64,000 bases of DNA. Origin: DALYDK01 sp031973215. Its GTDB lineage: Bacteria; Patescibacteriota; Saccharimonadia; Saccharimonadales; CAIOMD01. Shown here one piece after another: positions 32,722 through 41,875 of this stretch. The stretch is from NCBI GenBank assembly GCA_031973215.1, contig DALYDK010000005.1, positions 1 through 64,000 of the forward strand, written 5' to 3'. The notes beneath the pieces are model-generated. The model saw nothing but the letters and a program-made list of their open reading frames with translations. It was not told the DNA's origin and made no database searches. The first letter of the stretch is position 1. Each line of letters begins with the position of its first letter. The translations under genes were made by a program, and so were the position numbers.

Positions 32722-33879
32722 CTAGCGTAAATCTACCTCGACAACTCCATCATCTTTTTTACGATTTGCCAATTTCGAAATAGTGTCTACGCTGAGATCA
32801 TTGGATTGAGCTAATTCCATATTAACAGGGTTTAAGGCCTGTGTCATTTGTTGCTGTTCTAATTCGTGTTCCAGTGCCTCAACTTGCTGTCTTGCAAGAT
32901 TTTCTTTTTGAATTTGCTCTGGTGTTTTGATTGTCTTGTGATGTGGATTAAATAGAGCATCTTGAGCTTTGGCGCTATGAATTTGTTCAAGTAGTTTATC
33001 TTCTGCCAGTACTTCACTTTCATCTTCCTTTGTAAGAAAAGTATTTTGATCATCACTTTTTGTAGTTACGGTTTGTTCTTTGAAAACTACATTGTTTGGG
33101 TCAACTGGGTTTTCTGGCTCGTGCATAAAGTAAAAATCTTTTGGCTGTGAAGGTTCGTTCGTGTTTTTTGGATCATCGCTGGTCAATTGAGCAGAAGCAG
33201 GCTGGCTCGACTGTATAATTGCTTGTTGCATTTGCTGGACTGCTTGAGCTTTATGTTGAGCGGTAGATGCTTGAACCATTTCTTCAAAGTGCTGAGCCGT
33301 TGGGTTGTTGTATGCGTCGAGGATGTCATCGGCGCTAGTAATTGTTGTATCTTCTACAGCACCAGGTAAGCTACTAGGGTCTATTAGTCTGTCTTCGCCG
33401 CCAGCATAGGCATATGCAAAAGCGGGGTTTTGAAAACTATTAAGGCCTACATTTTTTATTGCCCATCCCCTGCTGTCTAAAGTATCTGCTAAAGCTTCAA
33501 GCCTGCTTTTGACTTCACCCTGAGAAAGATTATCTGTCAGTTGTTTAATTTCTTTCTTGGGTACGGTAATAGTTACTAATTCTTTTATGCCAGATTGATC
33601 CCAGATTCGTTTTCTGGGCTTAAGTAAAAACCGGATTCTTGCCGCTAGCCATAAATCTGTGGGTTGGTCCTTGCTGAGGGGCGCTGCTAGTACTCCAAAG
33701 GCAATAATAAACGGCAAAAATGGTATGGCTAAATATATAAGTCCGGTTTTGCTGACAATCATAAATGCAACAAAAATAAACCCAGCTGAAATAATTGCAA
33801 AAATAAACTGCTTGAGCGTTAATGGACCAAGTAGTTTATCTTCTGCTTCTATATCTTGGATTACTTTATATACTGCCAT
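32722..33879 (-). CDS. PrgI-family (VirB3-like) membrane protein with long tail
   Basis: 385 residues. The first 100 match PrgI: KVIQDIEAEDKLLGPLTLKQ, two membrane helices (FIFAIISAGFIFVAFMIVS and IYLAIPFLPFIIAFGVLAAP) and the DLWLAARIRFLLKPRKRIW basic segment. The 280-residue rest is Gln/Glu/Asn-rich and mostly disordered or coiled coil. PrgI/VirB3 pairs with VirB4 in conjugative systems. First gene of the operon. Confidence 0.85.
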   Translation of the reverse strand: MAVYKVIQDIEAEDKLLGPLTLKQFIFAIISAGFIFVAFMIVSKTGLIYLAIPFLPFIIAFGVLAAPLSKDQPTDLWLAARIRFLLKPRKRIWDQSGIKELVTITVPKKEIKQLTDNLSQGEVKSRLEALADTLDSRGWAIKNVGLNSFQNPAFAYAYAGGEDRLIDPSSLPGAVEDTTITSADDILDAYNNPTAQHFEEMVQASTAQHKAQAVQQMQQAIIQSSQPASAQLTSDDPKNTNEPSQPKDFYFMHEPENPVDPNNVVFKEQTVTTKSDDQNTFLTKEDESEVLAEDKLLEQIHSAKAQDALFNPHHKTIKTPEQIQKENLARQQVEALEHELEQQQMTQALNPVNMELAQSNDLSVDTISKLANRKKDDGVVEVDLR

Positions 33880-33936
33880 GTTTTTTCTTTTTTAAATCTT
33901 ATGCTTATTATAGCAATAAATAAGATAAAATACTGC

Positions 33937-35241
33937 TTAGAATTTTTTAAGATTTTTTAGCAATTTTTTCGTAAGAGCTATTTCGTCCCAAGGGTGTTCG
34001 CCATCTGCTCTTTCTATTGTCTTTTCGTGGCCTTTACCCAGCAGCAGTACTGTGTCGCCCTTTTTGGCTCTTTTTAGAGCAAACTCAATTGCCTCTTGTC
34101 TGTTATGGACCATAAATAGATCTTTGTCTAGGATTTTGCCGGCCTGTTCGGCGCCGGCACCTATTTCTTTTAGAATCTGAAGGCCGTCAATGTCACGGTC
34201 GTCTTCTTCTGTTAAGACAACTTCGTCCGAATACTGCCCCGCTAGCTGGCCCTGAATTGGTCTTTTTGCCTCGTCTCGCCTGCCGGCTGAACCAAAAACA
34301 GTAATGAGCCTACCTTTGACTACAGGTCTTAAGTCTTTAAAGAGTTTTTCAAAACTATCTGGTGTGTGTGCAAAATCTATAATTACCGTAAATGGCTGGC
34401 CTTCGTCAATTTTAGTCATTCTGCCTTCTACTGCCTTTAGAGATGCAATCCCCTGCTCTATTTGGGTTTTAGAAAGCCCTAAAGATCTACCAACCGCTAC
34501 AGCTGCTAGTGAATTATATATATTGAATTGTCCTGGTATATGGCACGATATTTTGTAATTTTCGTCATTGATTGTGGCATTAAATTCGGTACCGGTCGAC
34601 TTTATATTTAAGTCAGAAGCTTTAAGGTCTCCGTTTTCAATTCCATAGCTAATGGAATTTTTTATAGCTTTCTTAAAATATTTAGAATTTTCATCGTCAG
34701 CGTTAACTATGCCCAGGCGTAGGCCGTTTTTATTTTTATTGGCTAGCTTAAATAATTTAACTTTTGCGCTACGGTAGTTTTCGAACGTACCATGATAATC
34801 GAGGTGCTCGTGCGTAAGATTAGTCATTACAGCAACCGAAAACTTAATTCCCCAAACTCTGTATTGGGCGAGCGCGTGAGAAGTTGTCTCTAGTACTAAG
34901 TAGTCAATCTTTTGGTGACGCATATTTTTGATTCTTTTCAGCAATAACCCCGGAGAGACGGTTGTCATATGTGCAATTTGCTCTTCGAGCTTGTCCCCTA
35001 CCCCATAAGCCACCGTGGTCATTAGGCCGCATTTATAGCCAGCGTTTGTTAACATTTTATGAATCATAAATGCGGTTGTTGTTTTTCCGTTAGTCCCTGT
35101 TACCCCTATTACTTTAAGGTCTTTTGCGGGGAATTTGTTTTTGGTTTGCTGGATTACTGATTCGGCTAAATGGCCATATGGCTCAATTGTTCGAAATACT
35201 TTTCTAGGGATTATTTTTTTTACTACTTTTCTAGAATTCAT
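33937..35241 (-). CDS. murE: MurE-type Mur ligase, short N-terminus
   Basis: 434 residues. The ATP loop GVTGTNGKTTTAFMI lies at about residue 47, TTSHAL and NLTHEHLDYHGTFENYRSAK follow, and the C-terminal domain has GSAGRRDEAKR and LLGKGHE. This fits UDP-MurNAc-L-Ala-D-Glu:diamino-acid ligase. In full-length MurE the ATP loop lies some 60 residues later, so the N-terminal UDP-binding domain is missing or strongly reduced. The added amino acid (DAP or Lys) cannot be read safely. Other Mur ligase family members remain possible. Confidence 0.8.
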   Translation of the reverse strand: MNSRKVVKKIIPRKVFRTIEPYGHLAESVIQQTKNKFPAKDLKVIGVTGTNGKTTTAFMIHKMLTNAGYKCGLMTTVAYGVGDKLEEQIAHMTTVSPGLLLKRIKNMRHQKIDYLVLETTSHALAQYRVWGIKFSVAVMTNLTHEHLDYHGTFENYRSAKVKLFKLANKNKNGLRLGIVNADDENSKYFKKAIKNSISYGIENGDLKASDLNIKSTGTEFNATINDENYKISCHIPGQFNIYNSLAAVAVGRSLGLSKTQIEQGIASLKAVEGRMTKIDEGQPFTVIIDFAHTPDSFEKLFKDLRPVVKGRLITVFGSAGRRDEAKRPIQGQLAGQYSDEVVLTEEDDRDIDGLQILKEIGAGAEQAGKILDKDLFMVHNRQEAIEFALKRAKKGDTVLLLGKGHEKTIERADGEHPWDEIALTKKLLKNLKKF

Positions 35242-35258
35242 GCTTTCCTACTTAATAA

Positions 35259-35272
35259 TTTTCACGTGAAAA
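35259..35272. promoter_or_regulatory. parS-like palindrome 1 (murE-tsaD intergenic)
   Basis: TTTTCACGTGAAAA; with flanks, AATTTTCACGTGAAAATT is an 18-bp perfect palindrome (35257-35274). The core TTTCACGTGAAA equals the central 12 bases of the ParB site TGTTTCACGTGAAACA. Confidence 0.72.
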
Positions 35273-35307
35273 TTCACAATATTACCTAATTAGATATAAT
35301 TATGTAG

Positions 35308-36351
35308 ATGATTATACTAGGAATTGAAAGCAGTTGCGACGAGACGGGCGTAGCCATTGTAGAAGATGGCTCGAAGCTACTTGAAAATAAAGTCGCTTCA
35401 AGCATGAGCGTACATTCTGAGTACGGAGGGGTTATTCCGGAAATTGCAGCTAGGGCTCAGTTAGAATATATAATTCCGGTTATATCAGAGGTAGTTGATA
35501 AATTTTCACGTGAAAACTTGGTAGGCTGGGATGCCATTGATGGCATTGCAGTTACTTATGGAGCGGGCTTATCGGGCTCTCTGCTTATAGGAACTCTGGC
35601 TGCGCGAACCTTGGCAATAACCAAGAATAAACCTCTATACCCCATTAATCATGTCGAAGGCCATGTGTATGCTAATTTTTTGAACGAAAAACAACCTGAG
35701 TTTCCCCTTTTGTCTTTGATAGTTAGTGGCGGTCACACGCAACTAGTTTTATTTACTAACCATTTTGAATATCGAGTTCTTGGCCAAACTGTGGATGATG
35801 CAATTGGAGAGGCCTTCGACAAGGTGGCAAAAATACTCGGGCTTCCCTACCCTGGTGGTCCATCGGTTTCTATGGCTGCCAAATTAGGAAATGATAATAA
35901 GTTTAATTTTCCCAAGCCGAGACTAGATCATAAGTACAATTTTAGCTATTCTGGGCTAAAAACCTCAGTGCTTCGCCGGGCTCAATCAGAGGTAGGAGCC
36001 GATTATCAACTTAGCTCTACCCTACTACCCGAAATGCTTAATGAGGAACAAAAAAACGATATTGCCGCCTGTTTCGAAAAAACCGCTGTTTCAATTGTCG
36101 TAGAAAAAACCATTGAAGCATTTAACGAATATACTCCGAAAAGTGTTGTTATTGCCGGTGGGGTTGCAGCAAATATGCGCCTAAGGAATGATTTAGCCCA
36201 AAGCCTCCCCATAAACATTGACTATGCGCCTCCATATCTTTGTACAGATAATGGGGCCATGATAGCTACTCTTGGCTGCTATAAGGCTATGGCTGGGATA
36301 CCGCCTGTTGATCCTAAAAATCTGGCCATTGAGCCAAATTTGAAAATGTAA
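35308..36351 (+). CDS. tsaD: tRNA N6-threonylcarbamoyladenosine transferase TsaD
   Basis: 347 residues. It starts MIILGIESSCDETGVAIVED, has the metal motif HVEGH (about residues 115-119), VSGGHTQLVL, and the C-terminal VVIAGGVAANMRLR and CTDNGAMIA. It makes t6A37 in ANN-decoding tRNAs with TsaB and TsaE. TATAAT at 35295-35300 puts the transcription start at the ATG, so no leader. The peptide DKFSREN near residue 70 is encoded by parS-like site 2. Confidence 0.96.
   Translation: MIILGIESSCDETGVAIVEDGSKLLENKVASSMSVHSEYGGVIPEIAARAQLEYIIPVISEVVDKFSRENLVGWDAIDGIAVTYGAGLSGSLLIGTLAARTLAITKNKPLYPINHVEGHVYANFLNEKQPEFPLLSLIVSGGHTQLVLFTNHFEYRVLGQTVDDAIGEAFDKVAKILGLPYPGGPSVSMAAKLGNDNKFNFPKPRLDHKYNFSYSGLKTSVLRRAQSEVGADYQLSSTLLPEMLNEEQKNDIAACFEKTAVSIVVEKTIEAFNEYTPKSVVIAGGVAANMRLRNDLAQSLPINIDYAPPYLCTDNGAMIATLGCYKAMAGIPPVDPKNLAIEPNLKM
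35513..35526. promoter_or_regulatory. parS-like palindrome 2 (inside tsaD)
   Basis: TTTTCACGTGAAAA within the codons for DKFSREN of TsaD. Identical to sites 1, 3 and 4. Confidence 0.72.
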
Positions 36352-36365
36352 TTTTCACGTGAAAA
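36352..36365. promoter_or_regulatory. parS-like palindrome 3 (directly after tsaD stop)
   Basis: TTTTCACGTGAAAA starts at the base after the tsaD stop codon. Confidence 0.72.
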
Positions 36366-36434
36366 CCGCATTTTTTGCGATATGATTACTATCCCTGTAA
36401 AATATGTGTAGAAAAAGACAACTTTAGGAGAATA

Positions 36435-39005
36435 ATGAAACTTTCAAAAGTATACGAACCTAATCAGTTCGAAGAAGATATTTATGATCTATGGGAGAAG
36501 AGCGGGGCATTTGTGCCCAAGAAGGGTAACCATACAAACAGTTATATAGCTCTTATGCCACCACCCAATGCTAACGGAGATCTACACATTGGACATGCTC
36601 TTGATATTGCTCTGAAGGATACAATAATCAGAAGACAACGAATGATGGGCAAAAGAGCGCTGTTTCTACCGGGAGCAGATCATGCTGGTTTTGAGACTTG
36701 GGTTGTTTTTGAAAAACAACTAGCCAAAGAAGGGAAAAGTCGGTTCGATTACAGCAGGGAAGAGCTGTACGATTTGGTCTGGAAATTTGTTGAAAAAAAC
36801 AGAGATAATCTTACGAATCAGTTTCGAAGGCTGGGTGCAAGTGTCGACTGGTCGAGATTCGTATTTACCCTAGATGACCAAGTAGTCAAAACTGTTTATT
36901 CGTCTTTTAAAAAATTATGGGACTCGAACTTAATTTACAGGGGTGAAAGATTAGTAAATTTTTGTACTTTTCATGGGACGGCTTTTGCGGATATTGAGGT
37001 TGAATATCAAGAAGTAAAAAGCAAAATTTGGGAGATTCAGTACAACTTAACCGATGGTAGCGGATATTTAACAGTTGCAACCACTAGGCCAGAAACATTA
37101 TTGGGTGATACTGCAGTAGCGGTTAATCCGGCAGACAAAAGGTATAAAGAATTTATTGGAAAAACTGTTCGAGTGCCTTTAACAAACAGAGATGTCCCTG
37201 TTATTGCAGACGAAATGGTAGACAAGAAGTTTGGGACAGGTGCAGTGAAAATAACTCCAGCGCATGATCCTAATGATTTTGAAGTTTCTGAGAGGCATGA
37301 TTTACCTAGAATTACAGTAATTGATCATGAAGGCAAAATAAGTCACGAAGCCCCTCAGGAATTTGTTGGGCTAAGTGTTTTAGATGCAAGACAGGCTGTG
37401 TTAGATAAACTAACTAAGCAGAAATTATTGGTTGGTGCCAAAAACTATAGTCATTCGGTTGGGCATTGTTATAAATGTAAAACCATTATTGAGCCTATGA
37501 TAAGAGCGCAGTGGTTTATAGATATGAAAAAACTATCTGCTCCAGCCATAAAAAAGCTAAAAAAAGACGAAATTAACTTTTTGCCCTCTAGCAAAAAAAA
37601 TCTTGTCATTAGGTATCTAGATAATATAAAAGACTGGAACATAAGCAGGCAAATTGCTTGGGGCATACCCATTCCAGCATTTCAGAACATCGACGATGAA
37701 AATGATTGGATCTTTGATGAACGTGTAGATAAAGAACTCATAAAAGTTGGCACAAAAATATATAAAAGAGACCCAGATGTTTTTGATACCTGGTTTTCTA
37801 GTGGTCAATGGCCCTTCGCAACACTTGGGTATCCAGATGGCCATGACTTTAAGCAATTTTATCCCAACCAGCTAATGGAGACGGGTGTTGATCTTTTGCA
37901 GCAGTGGGTAAGCCGGATGATAGTTCTTGGCTACTTCGTAACTAATAAAGCGCCTTTTGAAACTGTTTATTTTCATGGAATGATCCTAGACTCCAAAGGA
38001 GCCAAAATGAGCAAGAGTAAGGGCAATGTAGTCAATCCCTTGGGTATTGCAGATAAATACGGCGTAGACGCCCTTAGAATGGGTCTGCTGACAGGAACGA
38101 GTGCTGGTAATAACATGCCCTATGAAGAATCTAAAGTCATTGGAGCAAGGAACTTCTGCAACAAAGTGTGGAATGTATCTAGGTATATAGAAGGTGTCAT
38201 AGAAGACAAATTTTCACGTGAAAATAAATATAAACTTAATTCTACAGCAGACCATTGGATAGCTAAACGGTTTAATGAAACCCTCGATAAGGTAAATGCC
38301 AATATGGATAAGTACAGGGTAGGGGAGGCCTATAACAGTGTTTACCATTTTATATGGGGCGATCTTGCTGATTGGTACATTGAGGCGTCAAAATCGAACT
38401 TAAATAAAGAACTTTTGGCGCATTTGCTAGATAATACCCTAAAGCTACTACATCCTTTTGCGCCGTTTTTGACAGAAACAATTTGGCAAACAATTGGCTG
38501 GCATAAAGATTCTGATTTAATTTCGAAAGAATGGCCAAAGAAAATTACAGGAGTTAAAAAAGAGTCTGTAGGTGCTTTTGTTGAAGTTATAAATTTAGTT
38601 AGTGAAACAAGAAACATAATAGCTGAAGTTGCTGTAAAAAAACCAACACTTTACTTTAAGGAAAGTGACTTTATTACAGAAAATGCCGAACTAATAAGTA
38701 GATTGGCTGGCCTTGCCGGATGTAGGCAGGTTGAAGATGGTAGGGGGGTTCATTTAACCAACACCAAAATAATTTGCTGGCTAGATATTGATTTCGAAGC
38801 TGCTCAGGCATATGTAACAAAGTTAAAATTACAACGAGGTGTCCAATTAAAAATAATTGAATCTTTACAAAACAGGTTGGCTAATAAAGCTTATATTAGT
38901 AATGCTCCAAAAAATATCGTCAATCAAACCAAAGAAAAACTAGCAGACGAGCAAGAAAAGCTTGTAAAAACAGATAAAGAATTAGCGAAATTTTCTAATT
39001 TTTAA
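36435..39005 (+). CDS. valS: Valyl-tRNA synthetase
   Basis: 856 residues from the ATG preceded by TAGGAG (36425-36430); an open frame 20 codons longer has no ribosome site. Class I signatures: PPPNANGDLHIGHALD (about residues 39-54), KMSKS in GAKMSKSKGNVVNP (about 524), an editing domain with VATTRPETLLGDTAVAVNP, and the C-terminal coiled-coil arm (LQNRLANKAYISNAP). It charges tRNA-Val and edits Thr. The peptide DKFSREN near residue 595 is encoded by parS-like site 4. Confidence 0.97.
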   Translation: MKLSKVYEPNQFEEDIYDLWEKSGAFVPKKGNHTNSYIALMPPPNANGDLHIGHALDIALKDTIIRRQRMMGKRALFLPGADHAGFETWVVFEKQLAKEGKSRFDYSREELYDLVWKFVEKNRDNLTNQFRRLGASVDWSRFVFTLDDQVVKTVYSSFKKLWDSNLIYRGERLVNFCTFHGTAFADIEVEYQEVKSKIWEIQYNLTDGSGYLTVATTRPETLLGDTAVAVNPADKRYKEFIGKTVRVPLTNRDVPVIADEMVDKKFGTGAVKITPAHDPNDFEVSERHDLPRITVIDHEGKISHEAPQEFVGLSVLDARQAVLDKLTKQKLLVGAKNYSHSVGHCYKCKTIIEPMIRAQWFIDMKKLSAPAIKKLKKDEINFLPSSKKNLVIRYLDNIKDWNISRQIAWGIPIPAFQNIDDENDWIFDERVDKELIKVGTKIYKRDPDVFDTWFSSGQWPFATLGYPDGHDFKQFYPNQLMETGVDLLQQWVSRMIVLGYFVTNKAPFETVYFHGMILDSKGAKMSKSKGNVVNPLGIADKYGVDALRMGLLTGTSAGNNMPYEESKVIGARNFCNKVWNVSRYIEGVIEDKFSRENKYKLNSTADHWIAKRFNETLDKVNANMDKYRVGEAYNSVYHFIWGDLADWYIEASKSNLNKELLAHLLDNTLKLLHPFAPFLTETIWQTIGWHKDSDLISKEWPKKITGVKKESVGAFVEVINLVSETRNIIAEVAVKKPTLYFKESDFITENAELISRLAGLAGCRQVEDGRGVHLTNTKIICWLDIDFEAAQAYVTKLKLQRGVQLKIIESLQNRLANKAYISNAPKNIVNQTKEKLADEQEKLVKTDKELAKFSNF
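38211..38224. promoter_or_regulatory. parS-like palindrome 4 (inside valS)
   Basis: TTTTCACGTGAAAA within codons for DKFSREN of ValS, the same frame and peptide as in TsaD. Confidence 0.72.
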
Positions 39006-39872
39006 CTAGAAATGTAGCCATTCGTGTATTCTCGTTGCGCTTTCTTGGGGGCGGTAATCGTCAAACCACAAAACATTCCATCCTAGTTTTTCTGCAGCCA
39101 TTAAATTTTGTCGACTGTCATCAATAAATAATATTTCACTTGGTGACACTCCAGATTCTAGGGATGCAATTTCAAATATTTTTTGCTCTGGTTTTATTGC
39201 CTTAACAACAGAAGAGTCAACTACAGAAGAATAATCAACTTGGGGTAGGGTGCCGCTATTTATCATTTCGGGCACTAGTCCGGGCATAGTGTTTGTAAGT
39301 AATCCAACTCGGTAGTGTTCACTTGCCCACTTTAATGTATCTATCATTTCCGTAATGGGGTCTACGTTTTCTAAGTAATATTTTTGCCATTGAATAGAGT
39401 CAATTCCAATTCTGTTAGCTAAGGCCTTGTTAAAATCATCTATTGCCACCTCACCTCGACATACTAGGTCGTCATAGTGCCAGTAAATTGATTCTATAGC
39501 CTCTACCGGAGCTCCCGTATCGGCCGCTATATGGGTAAACGCTCTTTGAAAGAACCTAACCAAGACACCATTTACGTCGAAGTATACAAATTTAATGCCA
39601 TTAACAGAGGTCTTGTATTCTTTTGAGGCATCGTTGTTACGATGGTTGTTTTCGTAACCAGTTAATTGTTCGACTGTAGTGTTGGTTGCGACGGCAATGG
39701 CTGCAACAGTAAAAACGCTTGGTGTTTTTATGGCACCTCGTTCTATTTTAGCCAGCGTACTGTACGAAAGGTTAGCTTTTGCGCACAATTCCTGCTGGGT
39801 TAGCCCCGCGTTTTTTCTAGCCAAGGCTATAGCTTTAGCCAACTTTAGCTGATCGTTATTCCCACCGCTCAT
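39006..39872 (-). CDS. HTH (XRE) - HAD hydrolase fusion
   Basis: 288 residues. Residues 8-65 form a helix-turn-helix of the Cro/C1 type (ARKNAGLTQQELCAKANLS, then STLAKIERGAIKTPS). Residues about 90-288 are a HAD domain: motif I FDVNGVL, motif II LLTNT, motif III Lys in KAIKPEQK, motif IV FIDDSRQNL. The second Asp of the usual DxD is Asn (DVN), which would weaken phosphatase chemistry. It could be a regulator that senses a phosphorylated or halogenated ligand with its HAD domain. The 3' end touches the valS end. Confidence 0.82.
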   Translation of the reverse strand: MSGGNNDQLKLAKAIALARKNAGLTQQELCAKANLSYSTLAKIERGAIKTPSVFTVAAIAVATNTTVEQLTGYENNHRNNDASKEYKTSVNGIKFVYFDVNGVLVRFFQRAFTHIAADTGAPVEAIESIYWHYDDLVCRGEVAIDDFNKALANRIGIDSIQWQKYYLENVDPITEMIDTLKWASEHYRVGLLTNTMPGLVPEMINSGTLPQVDYSSVVDSSVVKAIKPEQKIFEIASLESGVSPSEILFIDDSRQNLMAAEKLGWNVLWFDDYRPQESATRIHEWLHF

Positions 39873-39952
39873 TAGAATTATTCTAGCACGATACGGCTAG
39901 TTATTGTTAAAATTATAACCGAATAAGGTTCGTAATAGGATAAGAGGGAATA

Positions 39953-40660
39953 ATGGAAAATAGAATTATTATAAAAATATCTGGCGAACAGCTTGGAAGT
40001 GATGAGTACAATTTTGATATTTCAATGGCTAGTAAATTAGCTGATATACTTGAGAGTTTAGTTTCCAACGGTTATCAGATCGCCTGTGTTATGGGAGGTG
40101 GAAATATTGTCAGGGGCAATAAACTACATAAGAATGGTTTTTCAAACAATGTGATAGCCGATCAAATGGGCATGATGGCTACTGTTCAAAATGGTTTGTT
40201 CTTGAACGAAGTGATAACACAGCGGGGGATTGTTCAAAGTAGATTATTCAGCAATATACCTGTCGAAAGTCTTTGTGAGAGGTTTTCTTACCAGAGAGCA
40301 ATGAAATATATGAATGATAACAAAGTTGTTTTAATTGCGGGAGGGCTCGGTAAGCCCGGGTTTACCACCGATACTGCAGTAGTGGCTCAGGCCTTTGAGC
40401 TGCACTGTTCAACTGTAGTGAAAACAACTAAAGTGAGCGGCATATATTCGAGTGATCCAGTGAATAATCCTGGAGCAACCAGATATGAAAAAATGACTTA
40501 TGAACAGGCTATGCAAAATCCTGAAATTAAGGTTATGGATAAAGCTGCCTTAGCACTCGCTTTTGATAAACGCATCAAGGTAATTGTTTGTGCGTCTACA
40601 TCGGAAGCTGTGCTGGCGACTCTAGCAGGAGATACTAGCCTGGGAACTGTAGTAGCTTAG
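39953..40660 (+). CDS. pyrH: Uridylate kinase PyrH
   Basis: 235 residues of the amino-acid-kinase fold. Seen: IIIKISGEQLGS, VMGGGNIVRG (about residues 45-54), DQMGMMATVQNGL, GKPGFTTDTAVVAQAFE and TTKVSGIYSSDP. It makes UDP from UMP. The usual neighbours frr and tsf are not here. The G-rich loops and the KxSGE start distinguish it from carbamate kinase. Confidence 0.94.
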   Translation: MENRIIIKISGEQLGSDEYNFDISMASKLADILESLVSNGYQIACVMGGGNIVRGNKLHKNGFSNNVIADQMGMMATVQNGLFLNEVITQRGIVQSRLFSNIPVESLCERFSYQRAMKYMNDNKVVLIAGGLGKPGFTTDTAVVAQAFELHCSTVVKTTKVSGIYSSDPVNNPGATRYEKMTYEQAMQNPEIKVMDKAALALAFDKRIKVIVCASTSEAVLATLAGDTSLGTVVA

Positions 40661-40661
40661 G

Positions 40662-41462
40662 CTATTGGCTTACAGTTCTTTTGAGCCATTCATGCTCAAA
40701 CTGACTTATAGGTGCTTCTAAATAATATAAAACTCGTTCCAAGATTTCACCGGTATGATAAACGGCTAATGTTTGTCCATTCTCTTTAGCTTTGTCTTTT
40801 GACTCTTGTAATACAAGAGTCCAGTCGCTAATATCTGAAACATCAGCTCTCCATATATATATTGCATTGTTTTGATCTGGTGAATCAGCTACAAATGCGA
40901 CTACTTCATCTTGGTCATTTTTTAGTAAAGCAGCTATATAACCGTGAAAACCGTTTTGTTCTTCATTAATGTGTTGATTTTTGCTTACTACTATTACGCT
41001 GTTATTTCCTTGTCTATCGACCAGGTATGTCATCATAGAAATTATTTCTTTTTGTTCTTTTTGCAGAGATTTATTTGATTCACCACCCCTACCTCTGATT
41101 ATCGTTGTGGCACTTGTACCGGGGGGAAAGAAAATGAAATCTGTTGGCAATAATTCTGTTGACGTGCCATGATTATTATCAGGTAATGGGTAGATACTCG
41201 GTTCGTTTTCTACAATACCCTCGTTATCACTGATAAGCTGTTTAGTTAAAGCATTAAGTTGAGCTAAAATGTGTAAATTTTCTCTGGTATCTGGGGTTAG
41301 TGTATCGCCTATAGTTTGAGGGGGTAGGTATCCTACAGTAAGTACGCCTTGTCCCGCTTTCAAAGCATCGTCTTTTATTTTTCGCTGCTGTCTTTTAAGT
41401 GCAGCGTGTTCATGGCTTAGGTGGGCACTACTTGGATTTGGGGTTGGTTGTTCTTTTTGCAT
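40662..41462 (-). CDS. Hypothetical protein, 266 residues
   Basis: No family recognised. A basic, Gln-rich N-terminus (HAALKRQQRKIKDD) leads to a mixed alpha/beta domain with IIRGRGGESNKSLQKEQKEI and strand pairs NSVIVVSKNQ, EVVAFVADSPDQ and AIYIWRADVSD. No signal peptide or membrane helix. Ends next to pyrH in the opposite direction (1 base). Confidence 0.5.
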   Translation of the reverse strand: MQKEQPTPNPSSAHLSHEHAALKRQQRKIKDDALKAGQGVLTVGYLPPQTIGDTLTPDTRENLHILAQLNALTKQLISDNEGIVENEPSIYPLPDNNHGTSTELLPTDFIFFPPGTSATTIIRGRGGESNKSLQKEQKEIISMMTYLVDRQGNNSVIVVSKNQHINEEQNGFHGYIAALLKNDQDEVVAFVADSPDQNNAIYIWRADVSDISDWTLVLQESKDKAKENGQTLAVYHTGEILERVLYYLEAPISQFEHEWLKRTVSQ

Positions 41463-41500
41463 TTTTTTTCTTTAATTATAAAAATATAAAAACAAAATAT

Positions 41501-41815
41501 TTATAAAGTGTCAACTTCCGGGTCGTACTTTACTGTGTTATAGGCCTCTATTAAGCCTTCAAGCTTACCTAGCTGCCTGGCACTTTCTGTTAGCTCATAA
41601 GTTTTTACTTCTGCATTGTTTTCTAGTAGCACTTCTTGCATTACTGTCTGTATACCGAGCTTCTCGCTGAGTGCAGCGATTTTTTCATGTACCTCAACTA
41701 GTTTTTTGTTGATATTTTTTGCCAATAAATAATCATCAGCATCTTGGTCATATACCCAAGTAGGTTTGCAATCTGGACATACGGTGGAATCTAACTTATT
41801 TTTATAGTCACTCAT
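41501..41815 (-). CDS. Small coiled-coil protein with CxxC
   Basis: 104 residues from the ATG of MSDYKNKLDSTVCPDCKPTW; the 9-codon upstream extension is hydrophobic and improbable. CPDC is the only metal-type motif. The rest is helical and acidic (KLVEVHEKIAALSEKLGIQT). Function unknown. Confidence 0.55.
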   Translation of the reverse strand: MSDYKNKLDSTVCPDCKPTWVYDQDADDYLLAKNINKKLVEVHEKIAALSEKLGIQTVMQEVLLENNAEVKTYELTESARQLGKLEGLIEAYNTVKYDPEVDTL

Positions 41816-41875
41816 AAATATATTATACAATAAAATAAACAATCAATCTACGTATAATTTGGGCATTTATTTAGA

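Noticed and set aside
39953..40660. Carbamate kinase of an arginine deiminase pathway
   Set aside because: The amino-acid kinase here has the PyrH motifs (KISGE, GGGNIVRG, FTTDTA), so the carbamoyltransferase and amidinotransferase-like genes are not completed to an arc operon in this window.
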